Positions 45,636 to 53,083 are shown, numbered from the stretch's first letter. The stretch: 64,000 nt of DNA from RZYY01 sp036794825 (GCA_036794825.1 DAIRGA010000004.1:124001-188000), one strand, 5' to 3'. The notes: a model not told the origin generated them from the sequence alone. A program made the numbers and translations.

Positions 45636-45776
45636 GGGGATTCCTCAGATCGTTCGTAATGACAGACAGTTAGCTGCTTGTGGAGGGGTAGGCGGCGGCT
45701 CCGCCGCCGCCTACCCCTCCCCCGACACCAAAACCCTTGAAATCATTGTCATTTCAAGCGGAGCGAGAAATCTCCC
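45636..45776. repeat. Palindromic intergenic repeat with strong central hairpin
   Basis: Outer arms GGGGATTCCTCAGATCGTTC... and ...GAGCGAGAAATCTCCC are an imperfect inverted repeat ending in AATGACA/TGTCATT. The centre (45682-45720) is a perfect 17-bp GC-rich hairpin with a 5-base loop. It lies in the gene-free stretch 45150-45911; the rest of that stretch shows nothing. Elements of this look are frequent in Bacteroidota genomes. Confidence 0.7.
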
Positions 45777-45911
45777 AGTTTTTGTCGGTAGTAGTGTAAA
45801 AATAAGGCGGGTTTGTCCGACAAATTTAAAACTTTGCTAATAAATAACTATTTACCAGATACTTATCAAGGGAATTAATTTTGCAGCATCACCTCAACCT
45901 TAAATAACTGG

Positions 45912-46940
45912 TTACACCAACCCGTCCTCGAGCAGTTGCTTTGCGTGGTCAACCAAAGTATCCTTTATGGGGGTGTAAATTACGCCAATACCCAGGCTTT
46001 TTGAGTTATCAAAAGCAAAGGGAATTCCCACATTCCGGTTGATGAATTTCCAGGGAAATCCCATCAGTGGCCCGGCCAGATAAAGAATGAATTTTGGGGC
46101 TACCGATTTTGGGATCGGCAGTTTGGGATATTTCTCCCTGAGGATTTTTGCCATTTCCAGCAGCGGCAACGTTGTGCTTACGCAAATGTGACGGCCAATT
46201 GCGTTTTCTTTGGACGCAGCAAGGATATGGGCTTTGGCCACATCACGCACATCCACAACGCCAAAATAAAGATCGGGTACACCGCTCTTGTATTTGCCGT
46301 TGATCAGCGACCGCATCATATCCACGCTGGTCGAATCCACACGTTTTGAGAGGGATGGCCCCATAACAAAGCCGGGATTGATCGTTGCCAGTTTCCATTG
46401 CTTCTGCTCGTTGGCAATTTTCCAGGCTTCACGCTCAGCAACTGTTTTAGAATACTGGTAAGGATTGTACTTTTCGCTGCTGGTGGTGTTCCAGTACTCT
46501 TCAGTGAATTGACTGTTTTTGGTTTGTCCGATGTCGGCGGCATCGCCATAAATAGCTGCCACACTGCTGGTAACCACTATCTTTTTGACTTCAGGAAATT
46601 CATTGGCCACCGTCAAAACATTGTGAGTACCTTCTTTAGCTGGCTGAATAAGGTCACGGTTTGAATCTTTTATCTTGCTTATCATAAAAGGCGAAGCTGT
46701 ATGCAAAATGAAGTCGCAGCCTTTCATGGCCGGACTGAAGCTCTCTTTATTGAGCAGATCAGCTTCGAAAAGGAATAATTGTTCGGGATATTTGTTTTGT
46801 AAATCAAGCAGATGGCTGATTTTATCAGCATTTTTGAGGCTTCTGACGGTTCCGTGAACCCGTTCGCCCTGCTCAAGCAGGTATTTCACTATCCAGGAAG
46901 CAATGTATCCTGAAGCGCCGGTAACAAGATATGTTTTCAT
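45912..46940 (-). CDS. NAD-dependent epimerase (dihydroflavonol-4-reductase-like SDR)
   Basis: 342 residues from the ATG at 46940 (MKTYLVTGASGYIASWIVKY). The track of open codons goes 19 further but the Rossmann strand fixes this start. TGASGYIASW binds the dinucleotide. FILHTASPF, VVTSSVAAIYGD and the catalytic YQYSKTVAEREAW (Y-x3-K) follow. The family reduces aldehydes or ketones with NADPH; the substrate is unknown. Confidence 0.88.
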   Translation of the reverse strand: MKTYLVTGASGYIASWIVKYLLEQGERVHGTVRSLKNADKISHLLDLQNKYPEQLFLFEADLLNKESFSPAMKGCDFILHTASPFMISKIKDSNRDLIQPAKEGTHNVLTVANEFPEVKKIVVTSSVAAIYGDAADIGQTKNSQFTEEYWNTTSSEKYNPYQYSKTVAEREAWKIANEQKQWKLATINPGFVMGPSLSKRVDSTSVDMMRSLINGKYKSGVPDLYFGVVDVRDVAKAHILAASKENAIGRHICVSTTLPLLEMAKILREKYPKLPIPKSVAPKFILYLAGPLMGFPWKFINRNVGIPFAFDNSKSLGIGVIYTPIKDTLVDHAKQLLEDGLV

Positions 46941-47019
46941 GATTTGATTGGTAACAATTGTTTGGTGAACAACAGCAAAACGCATTGTTTGGTTCATGGA
47001 TAGTTGTGGGTGAAAAATC

Positions 47020-47027
47020 TACTTTTG
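47020..47027 (+). promoter_or_regulatory. Promoter -7 box of the sirtuin gene
   Basis: TACTTTTG fits TAnnTTTG, 26 bases before the ATG at 47054. Confidence 0.55.
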
Positions 47028-47053
47028 TAAATCAAACCGAACACTGACATTTC

Positions 47054-47815
47054 ATGACAAACCTGGCAAAAAACATTGACGAAGCTGCATTATTAATTTC
47101 CAATGCAAAGCATTTGGTGGCGTTTACCGGAGCGGGAATTTCGGTTGAAAGCGGCATTCCGCCTTTCAGGGGCGCCGAGGGCTTATGGAGCAGGTACAAT
47201 CCGGAGGTTCTTGAGCTTAGCTACTTTTATCGTTATCCGCTGGAATCCTGGAAGGTGATCAAGGAAATTTTCTATGACTTTTTCGGAAAAGCTCAACCCA
47301 ATCCGGCTCACCTGGCGCTGGCCAGGTTTGAAGAATTAGGTCTGCTGAAATCGGTAATTACCCAAAACATTGACAACCTCCACCAGATGGCCGGAAATAG
47401 TGTGGTACATGAATTTCATGGCAATTCGCAGCGCCTTGTGTGCACCCACTGCCACGCTCATTTTTTGCCTTTGGAGGTCCCGCTGGAAAAACTTCCCCCT
47501 CTCTGTGGTAAATGCGACAGCTTGTTAAAACCCGATTTCATCTTCTTTGGTGAGCAGATCCCGATGAATGCCTATCACGCTTCCATCCAGGCAGCAGAAA
47601 GTTGTGATGTTTTTTTGATTGTAGGCTCCACCGGCGAAGTAGCGCCAGCAAATCAAATCCCTTTAATTGCCAAACGCAATGATGCAGTCATCATCGAAAT
47701 TAACCCGGAATCATCGCGCTACACTGCAATGATCACCGATATACATCTGCCGGGAAAAGCTGGTGAGATAATGAGAATTTTGCAGGAAAAAGTAGAAAAA
47801 TTAAAAGCCGGTTGA
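47054..47815 (+). CDS. cobB: NAD-dependent protein deacylase (sirtuin)
   Basis: 253 residues. NAD-binding GAGISVESGIPPFRG, then TQNIDNLHQMAG and the catalytic His in VVHEFHGN. The Cys4 zinc site is CTHC...CGKC, followed by LKPDFIFFGEQIP and VGSTGEVAPANQIP. It removes acyl groups from protein lysines. It is the last chromosomal gene before tRNA-Gly. Confidence 0.94.
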   Translation: MTNLAKNIDEAALLISNAKHLVAFTGAGISVESGIPPFRGAEGLWSRYNPEVLELSYFYRYPLESWKVIKEIFYDFFGKAQPNPAHLALARFEELGLLKSVITQNIDNLHQMAGNSVVHEFHGNSQRLVCTHCHAHFLPLEVPLEKLPPLCGKCDSLLKPDFIFFGEQIPMNAYHASIQAAESCDVFLIVGSTGEVAPANQIPLIAKRNDAVIIEINPESSRYTAMITDIHLPGKAGEIMRILQEKVEKLKAG

Positions 47816-47835
47816 GTCACTTTGTGTTTTTCGGT

Positions 47836-47843
47836 TAATTTTG
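47836..47843 (+). promoter_or_regulatory. Promoter -7 box of tRNA-Gly
   Basis: TAATTTTG fits TAnnTTTG, 13 bases before the tRNA. Confidence 0.5.
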
Positions 47844-47856
47844 CAACGCTTTCACT

Positions 47857-47929
47857 GCGGTAGTAGCTCAGTTGGTAGAGCATCAGCTTCCCAAGCTGAG
47901 GGTCGTGGGTTCGAACCCCATTTACCGCT
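47857..47929 (+). tRNA. tRNA-Gly (anticodon CCC)
   Basis: Acceptor GCGGTAG pairs with TTACCGC (one G-U); discriminator T; no CCA encoded. The anticodon stem TCAGC/GCTGA holds loop TTCCCAA, so the anticodon is CCC. The T arm is GTGGGTTCGAACCCC. The accessory island begins right after it. Confidence 0.95.
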
Positions 47930-47950
47930 CGAGATAATCAAAAGAAAAAC

Positions 47951-47984
47951 AGGGAGTTAACCAAAACAACTAACTCCCTTTTTC
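47951..47984 (+). terminator. Terminator after tRNA-Gly
   Basis: AGGGAGTTA and TAACTCCCT form a 9-bp stem followed by TTTTTC. Confidence 0.7.
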
Positions 47985-48038
47985 TTTTCGGTTTAAACAT
48001 GGTTTAAACAATTGACCAAAAACCGGAGCAAGAAAAGA

Positions 48039-48068
48039 GCCGTTGAACCGACTTGTCGGTTCAACGGC
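48039..48068 (-). terminator. Terminator of the first island operon
   Basis: A perfect 14-bp stem (GCCGTTGAACCGAC) with a two-base gap in the centre; the minus strand continues TCTTTTCTTG. It lies 18 bases past the stop of the 48086-48505 gene. Confidence 0.75.
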
Positions 48069-48085
48069 TGCTTAGTTGAGTAATG

Positions 48086-48505
48086 CTACTCAAAGGTAGC
48101 TCTGATCAAAGCGTCCGTTTCAATCTGGTTGGCTTCCAGTTCCTCTGTAAGGTACTTCAGAAGTTTGCGGATTGCGTGCGGGTTGGTCGTGTGCCAACTG
48201 TTGTTGGTGGAATCAGTGAACCTGACGGTAACGTCATCAGCGCCAAGTTTAAAAAGGTCAAGTTTGCCTTTGGAGGCTACCAATCTTTCCCTTTTTTCAA
48301 ACAAGGTGTTCAGTTGGGTGAGCCGGGAACTGATTTCATCAACGGTGAGTCCCTCTTTTTTGGAACCGTTTGATGAAGGAACTGGAACTGGAACTGCCTG
48401 AGATGTGTTGGCAGGAACCGGATTAGCAGGATTAGCTGCCTTCGGTATTGTTGGAACTGCGGTCTTTGCACCAGAGCCATTGCTCTTTTCCGTTGCTGTA
48501 CTCAT
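48086..48505 (-). CDS. Island protein of unknown function, 139 aa
   Basis: Not recognised. The first ~50 residues are a flexible Ala/Pro/Val/Asn/Thr-rich tail (AANPANPVPANTSQAVPVPV). The rest is a folded alpha/beta region: LTVDEISSRLTQLNTLFEKR, DDVTVRFTDSTNNSWHTTNP, IRKLLKYLTEELEANQIE. The gene is preceded by the conserved hairpin leader and copy A of the four-copy element, and followed by a strong terminator, so it forms its own unit. It probably belongs to a conjugative or integrative element. Confidence 0.75.
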   Translation of the reverse strand: MSTATEKSNGSGAKTAVPTIPKAANPANPVPANTSQAVPVPVPSSNGSKKEGLTVDEISSRLTQLNTLFEKRERLVASKGKLDLFKLGADDVTVRFTDSTNNSWHTTNPHAIRKLLKYLTEELEANQIETDALIRATFE

Positions 48506-48510
48506 AAATC

Positions 48511-48554
48511 ATTGCCCATTCCCTTGGGACTTATTTTGGCTTCTGGCTCGCCGG
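48511..48554 (-). promoter_or_regulatory. Hairpin leader L1 (island leader family)
   Basis: Minus-strand order: CCGGCGAGCCAGAAGCC, AAAATAAGT, then hairpin CCCA-AGGGAA-TGGG, then the ATG 6-7 bases on. It is one of eight related leaders; see L2-L8. Insert-free form. Confidence 0.75.
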
Positions 48555-48575
48555 TTAAATTGATGGCCATAACCC

Positions 48576-48733
48576 ACAGCTAAGACAAATTCTAAGTCAA
48601 GGTCTGCGGTCAGATTTCCGGCAAGGCCATGTGCGAAAGCAAATCTGAAGCAGCCCAACGGGTCGGAAGGCATTGCTTCCAAAAATTTTATGCAATGCCT
48701 GGAGAACCTTTACTTAGATATTTGGCTGGCTGT
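48576..48733. repeat. Four-copy structured element, copy A (candidate structured RNA)
   Basis: 158 nt. Closing helix ACAGC/GCTGT, compared with ACGGC/GCCGT in copies B and D. Conserved TAAGACAAATTCTAAGTCAA, then helix GTCAGATTT/AAATCTGA, mini-hairpin CCC-AAC-GGG, hairpin GGCATTGC/GCAATGCC, then GGAGAACCTTTACTTA. The right end runs into TAACTTTG (48733-48740), a promoter-like box on the plus strand. Confidence 0.85.
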
Positions 48734-48778
48734 AACTTTGCCGGCAATTTAAGCGACGAGAAAACACAAAAAAAACCG

Positions 48779-48814
48779 AAACCCGCATCGGCTTTCGATA
48801 TGCCGATGCGGGTT
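48779..48814 (-). terminator. Second terminator of the 48856-50738 operon
   Basis: AACCCGCATCGGC and GCCGATGCGGGTT, 13 bp; the minus strand continues TCGGTTTTTTTT. Confidence 0.75.
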
Positions 48815-48830
48815 GATTTCCCAAAAAAAA

Positions 48831-48850
48831 AGCAACCCCGAAGGGCTGCT
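48831..48850 (-). terminator. First terminator of the 48856-50738 operon
   Basis: Minus strand AGCAGCCC-TTCG-GGGTTGCT followed by eight T. It stands 5 bases after the stop codon and is followed by a second terminator, the tandem layout also seen at 53311-53380. Confidence 0.8.
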
Positions 48851-48855
48851 TGATT

Positions 48856-49140
48856 TCAGGCAGTAACGGGAACGTTCTCAAATTTATCGGTCAGCCAAAG
48901 TTTTATGAAGTACCTCGTGGAATTGGTTTCCGGCAGGCAGATAATCTTCATTTGGCTTTTGGGAATCCAAACCGGAATTTGGTCGGTGGGATCATCGGAA
49001 TTATTGAAACAGACTGCTTTCTCTGTTTCAAAAAGCACGGGACGTTTGCACTGGAAAAATCCGTTGATTGGATTACTGTAAATCCAGCACTGTTTCTGAG
49101 GAGTCATTTGTTCGATGGGTGGTTCATTATGGAATTCCAT
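48856..49140 (-). CDS. Island protein of unknown function, 94 aa
   Basis: Not recognised. MEFHNEPPIEQMTPQKQCWI, then FFQCKRPVLFETEKAVCF and KSQMKIICLPETNSTRYFIK. Mixed beta-type sequence with four cysteines and no signal peptide. Last gene of the operon running from 50738 down to here; preceded by leader L2 and followed by tandem terminators. Confidence 0.75.
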   Translation of the reverse strand: MEFHNEPPIEQMTPQKQCWIYSNPINGFFQCKRPVLFETEKAVCFNNSDDPTDQIPVWIPKSQMKIICLPETNSTRYFIKLWLTDKFENVPVTA

Positions 49141-49146
49141 GAAAAG

Positions 49147-49207
49147 TGCCCATGCCCTTGGGACTTATTGTGGCATCCGTTGGTGGACGGACTTTATCTG
49201 GCACGCC
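49147..49207 (-). promoter_or_regulatory. Hairpin leader L2
   Basis: Minus strand: GGCGTGCC, then an insert with perfect hairpin TCCGT/ACGGA, then GATGCCACAATAAGT and the hairpin CCCA-AGGGCA-TGGG, six bases before the ATG of the 94-aa gene. Confidence 0.8.
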
Positions 49208-49227
49208 AAAGTACATTGAAAACGAAA

Positions 49228-49659
49228 TCAATCTTCACCAGGAACCATGATAAAGATTGAAGGAGAAGGATCATCAAAGTCCTGAGCGCGGCATTCAGCA
49301 CGCAGAGTTACCAATCTGGCATTAGGATTATCTGACACCCGGGACTCATTGATGGACCAATCAAAGTCCGGATGTTGGCTGATGAACGTAAAGTTGAGAA
49401 CACCGCCACTGGTTTGTTTTGCCCGAAACGTAAACATGTAGAGCAAATCCCAGAGTCGGCCAGTCTCGTCCTGCTGACCTTCAAGACCCTGAGGAACACA
49501 AACATATTTGTCCCAGGCAGATCTGGTAAGATAGACCGGATATTTGATTCCGACCTCTGAGCTGATTTTTTGATCAACCTTGACCAAAAAACCGTCGTCA
49601 ACTGCTTCTCTTGTTGTGTAAGTAGAGATAACTTTACCAAAGAAAGGATCTTCAGTCAT
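49228..49659 (-). CDS. DUF6573-like island protein
   Basis: 143 residues from the ATG at 49659, which directly follows leader L3; the frame is open upstream only by chance through the leader. MTEDPFFGKVISTYTTREAV, then DDGFLVKVD and GIKYPVYLTRSAWDKYV match the pattern of DUF6573 proteins of conjugative elements and phages (family call from memory of the pattern). Function unknown. Confidence 0.75.
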   Translation of the reverse strand: MTEDPFFGKVISTYTTREAVDDGFLVKVDQKISSEVGIKYPVYLTRSAWDKYVCVPQGLEGQQDETGRLWDLLYMFTFRAKQTSGGVLNFTFISQHPDFDWSINESRVSDNPNARLVTLRAECRAQDFDDPSPSIFIMVPGED

Positions 49660-49666
49660 AATAGAA

Positions 49667-49729
49667 TGCCCATGCCCTTGGGACTTATTTTGGCATCCGC
49701 CGGTGGGTGGACTTTGTCTGGCACGCCGG
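49667..49729 (-). promoter_or_regulatory. Hairpin leader L3
   Basis: Minus strand: CCGGCGTGCC, an insert with TCCACC-CACC-GGCGGA, then GATGCCAAAATAAGT, hairpin CCCA-AGGGCA-TGGG, and the ATG at 49659. Confidence 0.8.
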
Positions 49730-49738
49730 ATTAATTGA

Positions 49739-49921
49739 TTACGAAGTGATTTTTTCCCAGATTCCTTTATCCTTTGAAAAGTAGATGGATTCAAAGAATT
49801 TGGTTTTTGGTTTTGCCAGCGGATCATCCTTTTGAAGTACCTGCCATCCGCGTTTGGTTTGTTTAACAAGTTGGCAGGTCATCCAGGGAATGAATTTGTG
49901 ACGGTATTCAGGAGAATACAT
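49739..49921 (-). CDS. Small island protein, 60 aa
   Basis: From the ATG at 49921: MYSPEYRHKFIPWMTCQLVK then QTKRGWQVLQKDDPLAKP and FESIYFSKDKGIWEKITS. Basic and aromatic, no recognised family. The start is fixed by leader L4 just upstream. It lies between two other leader-carrying genes of the same operon. Confidence 0.7.
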   Translation of the reverse strand: MYSPEYRHKFIPWMTCQLVKQTKRGWQVLQKDDPLAKPKTKFFESIYFSKDKGIWEKITS

Positions 49922-49928
49922 GAGTAAG

Positions 49929-49968
49929 TGCCCATGCCCTTGGGACTTATTTTGGCACCTGGCACGCC
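49929..49968 (-). promoter_or_regulatory. Hairpin leader L4 (insert-free)
   Basis: Minus strand: GGCGTGCCAG directly joined to GTGCCAAAATAAGT, then hairpin CCCA-AGGGCA-TGGG, ATG 7 bases on. This shows that the hairpin insert of L2, L3 and L8 is optional. Confidence 0.8.
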
Positions 49969-49985
49969 ATTGATAATTTAATTGG

Positions 49986-50297
49986 CTACGTATGTATTTG
50001 CCAGCCACGTTCAGCAGTGAGAGAAACCGAGAAAGTTGGGGCTGAGCCAGTACCGAATCCATCATGGTTACCATGAAAGATGAGACCACCGTTGAAAACA
50101 CAACGTGAAGTTGAGTTATCAACTACTGCGAATTGGAAGCTGTAAGGTGCAAAGTCCTGGTACAGTTTAATACTGTATCCGGGACGGGCATGTTTGGCAA
50201 TGCCTGCAAGGCCATTCTCCAAACTTTGGGTCAGATTCAATTTAGCAGCGAGTTCAAAAGCTTTCTGCAGACCGCCGTTTGTTTGATCAGAAATCAT
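49986..50297 (-). CDS. DUF4120-like island protein
   Basis: 103 residues. Contains YSIKLYQDFAPYSFQFAVVD, GGLIFHGNHDGFG and the C-terminal LTAERGWQIHT, the pattern I associate with DUF4120, a family carried by Bacteroides conjugative transposons. The function is unknown. Preceded by leader L5; the terminator of the upstream gene lies only ~65 bases away. Confidence 0.75.
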   Translation of the reverse strand: MISDQTNGGLQKAFELAAKLNLTQSLENGLAGIAKHARPGYSIKLYQDFAPYSFQFAVVDNSTSRCVFNGGLIFHGNHDGFGTGSAPTFSVSLTAERGWQIHT

Positions 50298-50304
50298 GGG
50301 AAAG

Positions 50305-50346
50305 TGCCGCTGCCCTGCGGACTTATATTGGCATCTGGCACGCCGG
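50305..50346 (-). promoter_or_regulatory. Hairpin leader L5 (compensated stem)
   Basis: Minus strand: CCGGCGTGCCAG, ATGCCAATATAAGT, then hairpin CCGC-AGGGCA-GCGG. Compared with L2-L4 the stem changed on both sides (CCCA/TGGG to CCGC/GCGG) while the AGGGCA loop is unchanged. Confidence 0.85.
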
Positions 50347-50361
50347 TTACATTAAAAAAAA

Positions 50362-50380
50362 AGAGACCCGAAGGCCTCTT
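50362..50380 (-). terminator. Terminator overlapping the stop of the DUF2493 gene
   Basis: Minus strand AGAGGCC-TTCG-GGTCTCT followed by nine T. The stem overlaps the stop codon. It lies inside the operon, before L5, so it may only reduce read-through. Confidence 0.7.
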
Positions 50381-50738
50381 AGATTTTCACGACACGAACC
50401 GGAATCCCTTTTTCCAAGGCTGAATCAATCATGTGCTTAGTGCCTTTCGAGATACCATCCCAAAAAGCAACAACAGCATCAGCTAATTCAAGCATGTGGT
50501 CATTTCGAAGATATCCTGCTCTTTTACCGAACATCTTCCACAGTGCTGGCATCGGGTGATGATCAACGCCATTCTTCATTGCATACTTCACAGCAAGTTT
50601 ATCAGCGCCCCTTGCCATGCCTGAGATTATCAGAATATCTTGAACATTCCTCTTTGAGAAGTAATAATTTAATTTCTGTTCAAGTAGCTGATAATCCGTG
50701 AAATCTCTCGATCCGGCAACAATTACCTTAAAAAGCAT
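50379..50738 (-). CDS. DUF2493/SLOG-family protein
   Basis: 119 residues. FKVIVAGSRDFTDYQLLEQK, then ISGMARGADKLAVKYAM and ELADAVVAFWDGISKGTKHM are the SLOG/YspA-type nucleotide-binding motifs (AGSRDF, SGxARGAD, AFWDGxSxGT). Members are thought to bind nucleotides or their derivatives; they are frequent on plasmids and phages. It has a classical Shine-Dalgarno (AGGAGG, 6 bases before ATG) and no hairpin leader. First gene after element copy B. Confidence 0.9.
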   Translation of the reverse strand: MLFKVIVAGSRDFTDYQLLEQKLNYYFSKRNVQDILIISGMARGADKLAVKYAMKNGVDHHPMPALWKMFGKRAGYLRNDHMLELADAVVAFWDGISKGTKHMIDSALEKGIPVRVVKI

Positions 50739-50779
50739 AACTACCTCCTTTTTTTAAATTAATTTGTTGCCCATACATC

Positions 50780-50979
50780 ACGGCTAAGACAAATTCTAAG
50801 TCAAGGTCTGCGGTCAGATTTTTTTCCCAATAATTCTCAACTAAAAAGGAAAAAAATCTGACGCAGCCCAACGGGTCGAAGGGCATTTCACCTTTTGAAT
50901 TGCTGCGAAGGATTGAGCATTGCAATTCGTTAAACATGAAAAGCCTGGAGAACCTTTACTTAGATATTTGGCTGGCCGT
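50780..50979. repeat. Four-copy structured element, copy B (candidate structured RNA)
   Basis: 200 nt. Closing helix ACGGC/GCCGT. CTGC(G)GTCAGATTTTTTT pairs with AAAAAAATCTGAC-GCAG. Mini-hairpin CCC-AAC-GGG. Outer stem GGCATTTC/GAAAAGCC with inner GAATTGC/GCAATTC. Then CCTGGAGAACCTTTACTTAG. The right end runs into TACCTTTG (50979-50986). Between here and the AbiE promoter (50990-51225) I see no gene. Confidence 0.87.
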
Positions 50980-51225
50980 ACCTTTGCAAGAAATTAATGT
51001 AAAAAAAACACCTATTCAGTGTTCTTTCGGAGAGAGGCAGAAAATCTAAAAAACCAAGCGGGTTTTGATATCCTCTTTATGTCGCATCCTAAAAGACCAC
51101 ACAACCGAGAAAAATGAAAGACAAAATGCCAACACTTTAGCAAAATCAAAACAGCTGTTTACCTACTCCAGTCAATTCTAATTTTTGGCAATTTTTCCAT
51201 ATTGCTGCCGTTTCATAGATTTTTA

Positions 51226-51233
51226 TATCTTTG
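51226..51233 (+). promoter_or_regulatory. Promoter -7 box of the AbiE pair
   Basis: TATCTTTG fits TAnnTTTG. The block CTGCCGTTTCATAGAT just upstream recurs as CTGCCGTTTTATAGAAT at 52003-52019 in front of the toxin gene. Confidence 0.5.
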
Positions 51234-51246
51234 CTCAAAATTTTAG

Positions 51247-51996
51247 AAAGTCATCGCAACAGATAAACTACATACCGACAGCATTAAACGCCATTTCGAA
51301 AGCAAAGCTGTTTTTGAAACGAAGGATATTATTGACTTTTACAAACTATTCGAAAAGGGCATAAAACCGACAACGATAAATTGGCGTGTTTACGCTTTGG
51401 TTCAGAAGGGCGTTTTGCAACGTACAGGCAGAGGAAAATTCAGACTTGGCGAAGGCAGAAAATTTATTCCCGAAATTTCACCAGTAACAAAATCTGTTTT
51501 CAAAAAGCTGAAAGCGGAATTTCCTTATGCCAACTTTTGCGTTTGGAACACTTCCGTTTTGAACGAGTTTATGCAACACCAACCCAACAGATTTTTTTTA
51601 TTGGTGGAAACAGATAAAGAAGCAATTAATTCGGCTTTTTATTTTTTGAGAGAAATACAAAAATCAGTTTTTATTGAGCCAACCAACGATATTTTAGAAA
51701 AATACATAGTGAACGAAAAAGAAGTGCTTGTAGTAAAACCACTTATTTCTGAAGCGCCAACACAAAACATAAACGATGTTGAAACGGCAACCATAGAAAA
51801 AATTCTGGTGGATATTTTTTGTGATGACGTGATTTTTTCGGCTCAACAAGGTGCTGAAAAGCGGACTATTTTTAAAGAAGCATTTGCCAAATACACCATC
51901 AATCAAAGCAAAATGCTTCGCTATGCCGACAGGAGACGGAAGAAAGAAGAGCTGAACCAATTTGTAAATACAATTTCAAATTTATGGCAGCAATAG
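51247..51996 (+). CDS. AbiEi-type antitoxin (DUF6577-like), start codon unclear
   Basis: The frame is open from the codon after the TAG at 51244-51246 (KVIATDKLHTDSIKRHFESK onward) to 51996, ~249 residues. No ATG, GTG or TTG exists before the TTG at 51397, which would cut off the N-terminal winged helix (DIIDFYKLFEKGIKPTTINW, RVYALVQKGVLQRTGRGKF) typical of AbiEi antitoxins. Initiation at ATC 51253 or ATT 51284, or loss of the original ATG, are possible. The C-terminal part (FCVWNTSVLNEFMQHQPNRF) is well kept. Forms a type IV toxin-antitoxin pair with the next gene. Confidence 0.75.
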   Translation, partial: KVIATDKLHTDSIKRHFESKAVFETKDIIDFYKLFEKGIKPTTINWRVYALVQKGVLQRTGRGKFRLGEGRKFIPEISPVTKSVFKKLKAEFPYANFCVWNTSVLNEFMQHQPNRFFLLVETDKEAINSAFYFLREIQKSVFIEPTNDILEKYIVNEKEVLVVKPLISEAPTQNINDVETATIEKILVDIFCDDVIFSAQQGAEKRTIFKEAFAKYTINQSKMLRYADRRRKKEELNQFVNTISNLWQQ

Positions 51997-52018
51997 AAAG
52001 TAACTGCCGTTTTATAGA

Positions 52019-53083
52019 ATGATAAACTTAAACGAAATATCAAGCGAGTGGCTCAACCAGGTGTCAAAGAAACACCGCAATGCGGACAAGATCCTTGTAG
52101 AGAAAGTTATCCGCGCTTTGTTGCTGTTGGAGGGCCTGGTAAAACAAAAACTTTCCTTTGTTTTCAAAGGCGGAACGGCTTTAATGTTGCATTTCAATTC
52201 AACAAAACGACTTTCAATTGATATTGACATTATTCTGCCGAATGAAATCAAAGATTTGGAAAATGTATTAGATGCAATCATAAAGGAACAAGGATTTTTA
52301 AGGAAAGAGCGACAAAACCGAATCACAACTTCAAAAATCAAAAAAGAGCATTACAAATTTTTCTACACGCCTTTGCATAAAACCAAGAAAGACGATGAAT
52401 ACGTACTGCTGGACATCCATTTTGAAGAAGTAAATTATGTAAACCTCATTTCATTGCCAATTCAATCGGATTTTGTGCCAATCATTGAAAAACCATTGAA
52501 GGTAAATGTGCCAGGTTTGGAAGATATTTTGGGCGATAAACTCACGGCTTTTGCACCCAACACTACAGGTATTCCATATTTCAAAAACGACGACAGTATG
52601 AGTATGGAAATCATCAAGCAACTTTACGACATCGGAAATTTGTTTGATAGGGTAACCGATTTGGCTACCATTAAAACTACGTTTTTTCGTTTTGCAAAAA
52701 CCGAAATTGATTATCGCAATTCCGGAGGAATAAACGAAACCGATGTATTGGAAGATATTTACCAAACGGCTCTTTGCATTGTAGCCAGAGGAACAGATGG
52801 CAAAGGTGATTTTGAAGAATTACAAAGCGGCATTGGCCGAATCAGCGGTTATATCTTTTCTGAAAGTTATCAGATTGAAAAAGCAATTGTCCACGCTTCA
52901 AAGGCTGCTTATCTTTCGACATTGATATCTCTCGACGCAAAAACGATTACTAAGTTTGAAAATCCGCTTCAACTAAAAGATTGGCAAATTGCCGAACCGC
53001 TAAATACCAAGTTGAACAAACTCAAAAAGTCCAACCCGGAAGCATTTTTCTATTGGTACAAAATTTACGAATTGAAAAAATAA
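52019..53083 (+). CDS. abiEii: AbiEii-type nucleotidyltransferase toxin
   Basis: 354 residues. The DUF1814/AbiEii core is FVFKGGTALMLHFNSTKRLS followed by IDIDIILP (the KGGTAL and xDIDI nucleotidyltransferase motifs), then GLEDILGDKLTAFAPNT. AbiEii toxins add nucleotides to tRNA and stop phage growth through cell arrest. It lies 22 bases after the antitoxin gene, and the plus-strand orientation is opposite to the surrounding island operons, so the pair looks like a passenger insertion. Bases 53084-53300 beyond it hold nothing recognisable. Confidence 0.92.
   Translation: MINLNEISSEWLNQVSKKHRNADKILVEKVIRALLLLEGLVKQKLSFVFKGGTALMLHFNSTKRLSIDIDIILPNEIKDLENVLDAIIKEQGFLRKERQNRITTSKIKKEHYKFFYTPLHKTKKDDEYVLLDIHFEEVNYVNLISLPIQSDFVPIIEKPLKVNVPGLEDILGDKLTAFAPNTTGIPYFKNDDSMSMEIIKQLYDIGNLFDRVTDLATIKTTFFRFAKTEIDYRNSGGINETDVLEDIYQTALCIVARGTDGKGDFEELQSGIGRISGYIFSESYQIEKAIVHASKAAYLSTLISLDAKTITKFENPLQLKDWQIAEPLNTKLNKLKKSNPEAFFYWYKIYELKK

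Noticed and set aside
45631..45840. Plus-strand open frame of 69 codons
   Set aside because: It is the translation of the palindromic repeat (GGVGGGSAAAYPSPD), with no sign of a protein.
47991..48010. GTTTAAAC...GTTTAAAC direct repeat after tRNA-Gly as an attachment-site core
   Set aside because: It is a short, low-complexity palindromic word, not a copy of the tRNA end, and has no partner at another border in the window.
49667..49968. Leader peptide reading CQNKSQGHGH in frame with two genes (L3, L4)
   Set aside because: The frame relative to the ATG is different in L1 and L2, so the conservation is at the nucleic-acid level.
50728..50937. Minus-strand open frame of 69 codons across element copy B
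   Set aside because: Not conserved in the other copies, and it overlaps the start of the DUF2493 gene and its Shine-Dalgarno.
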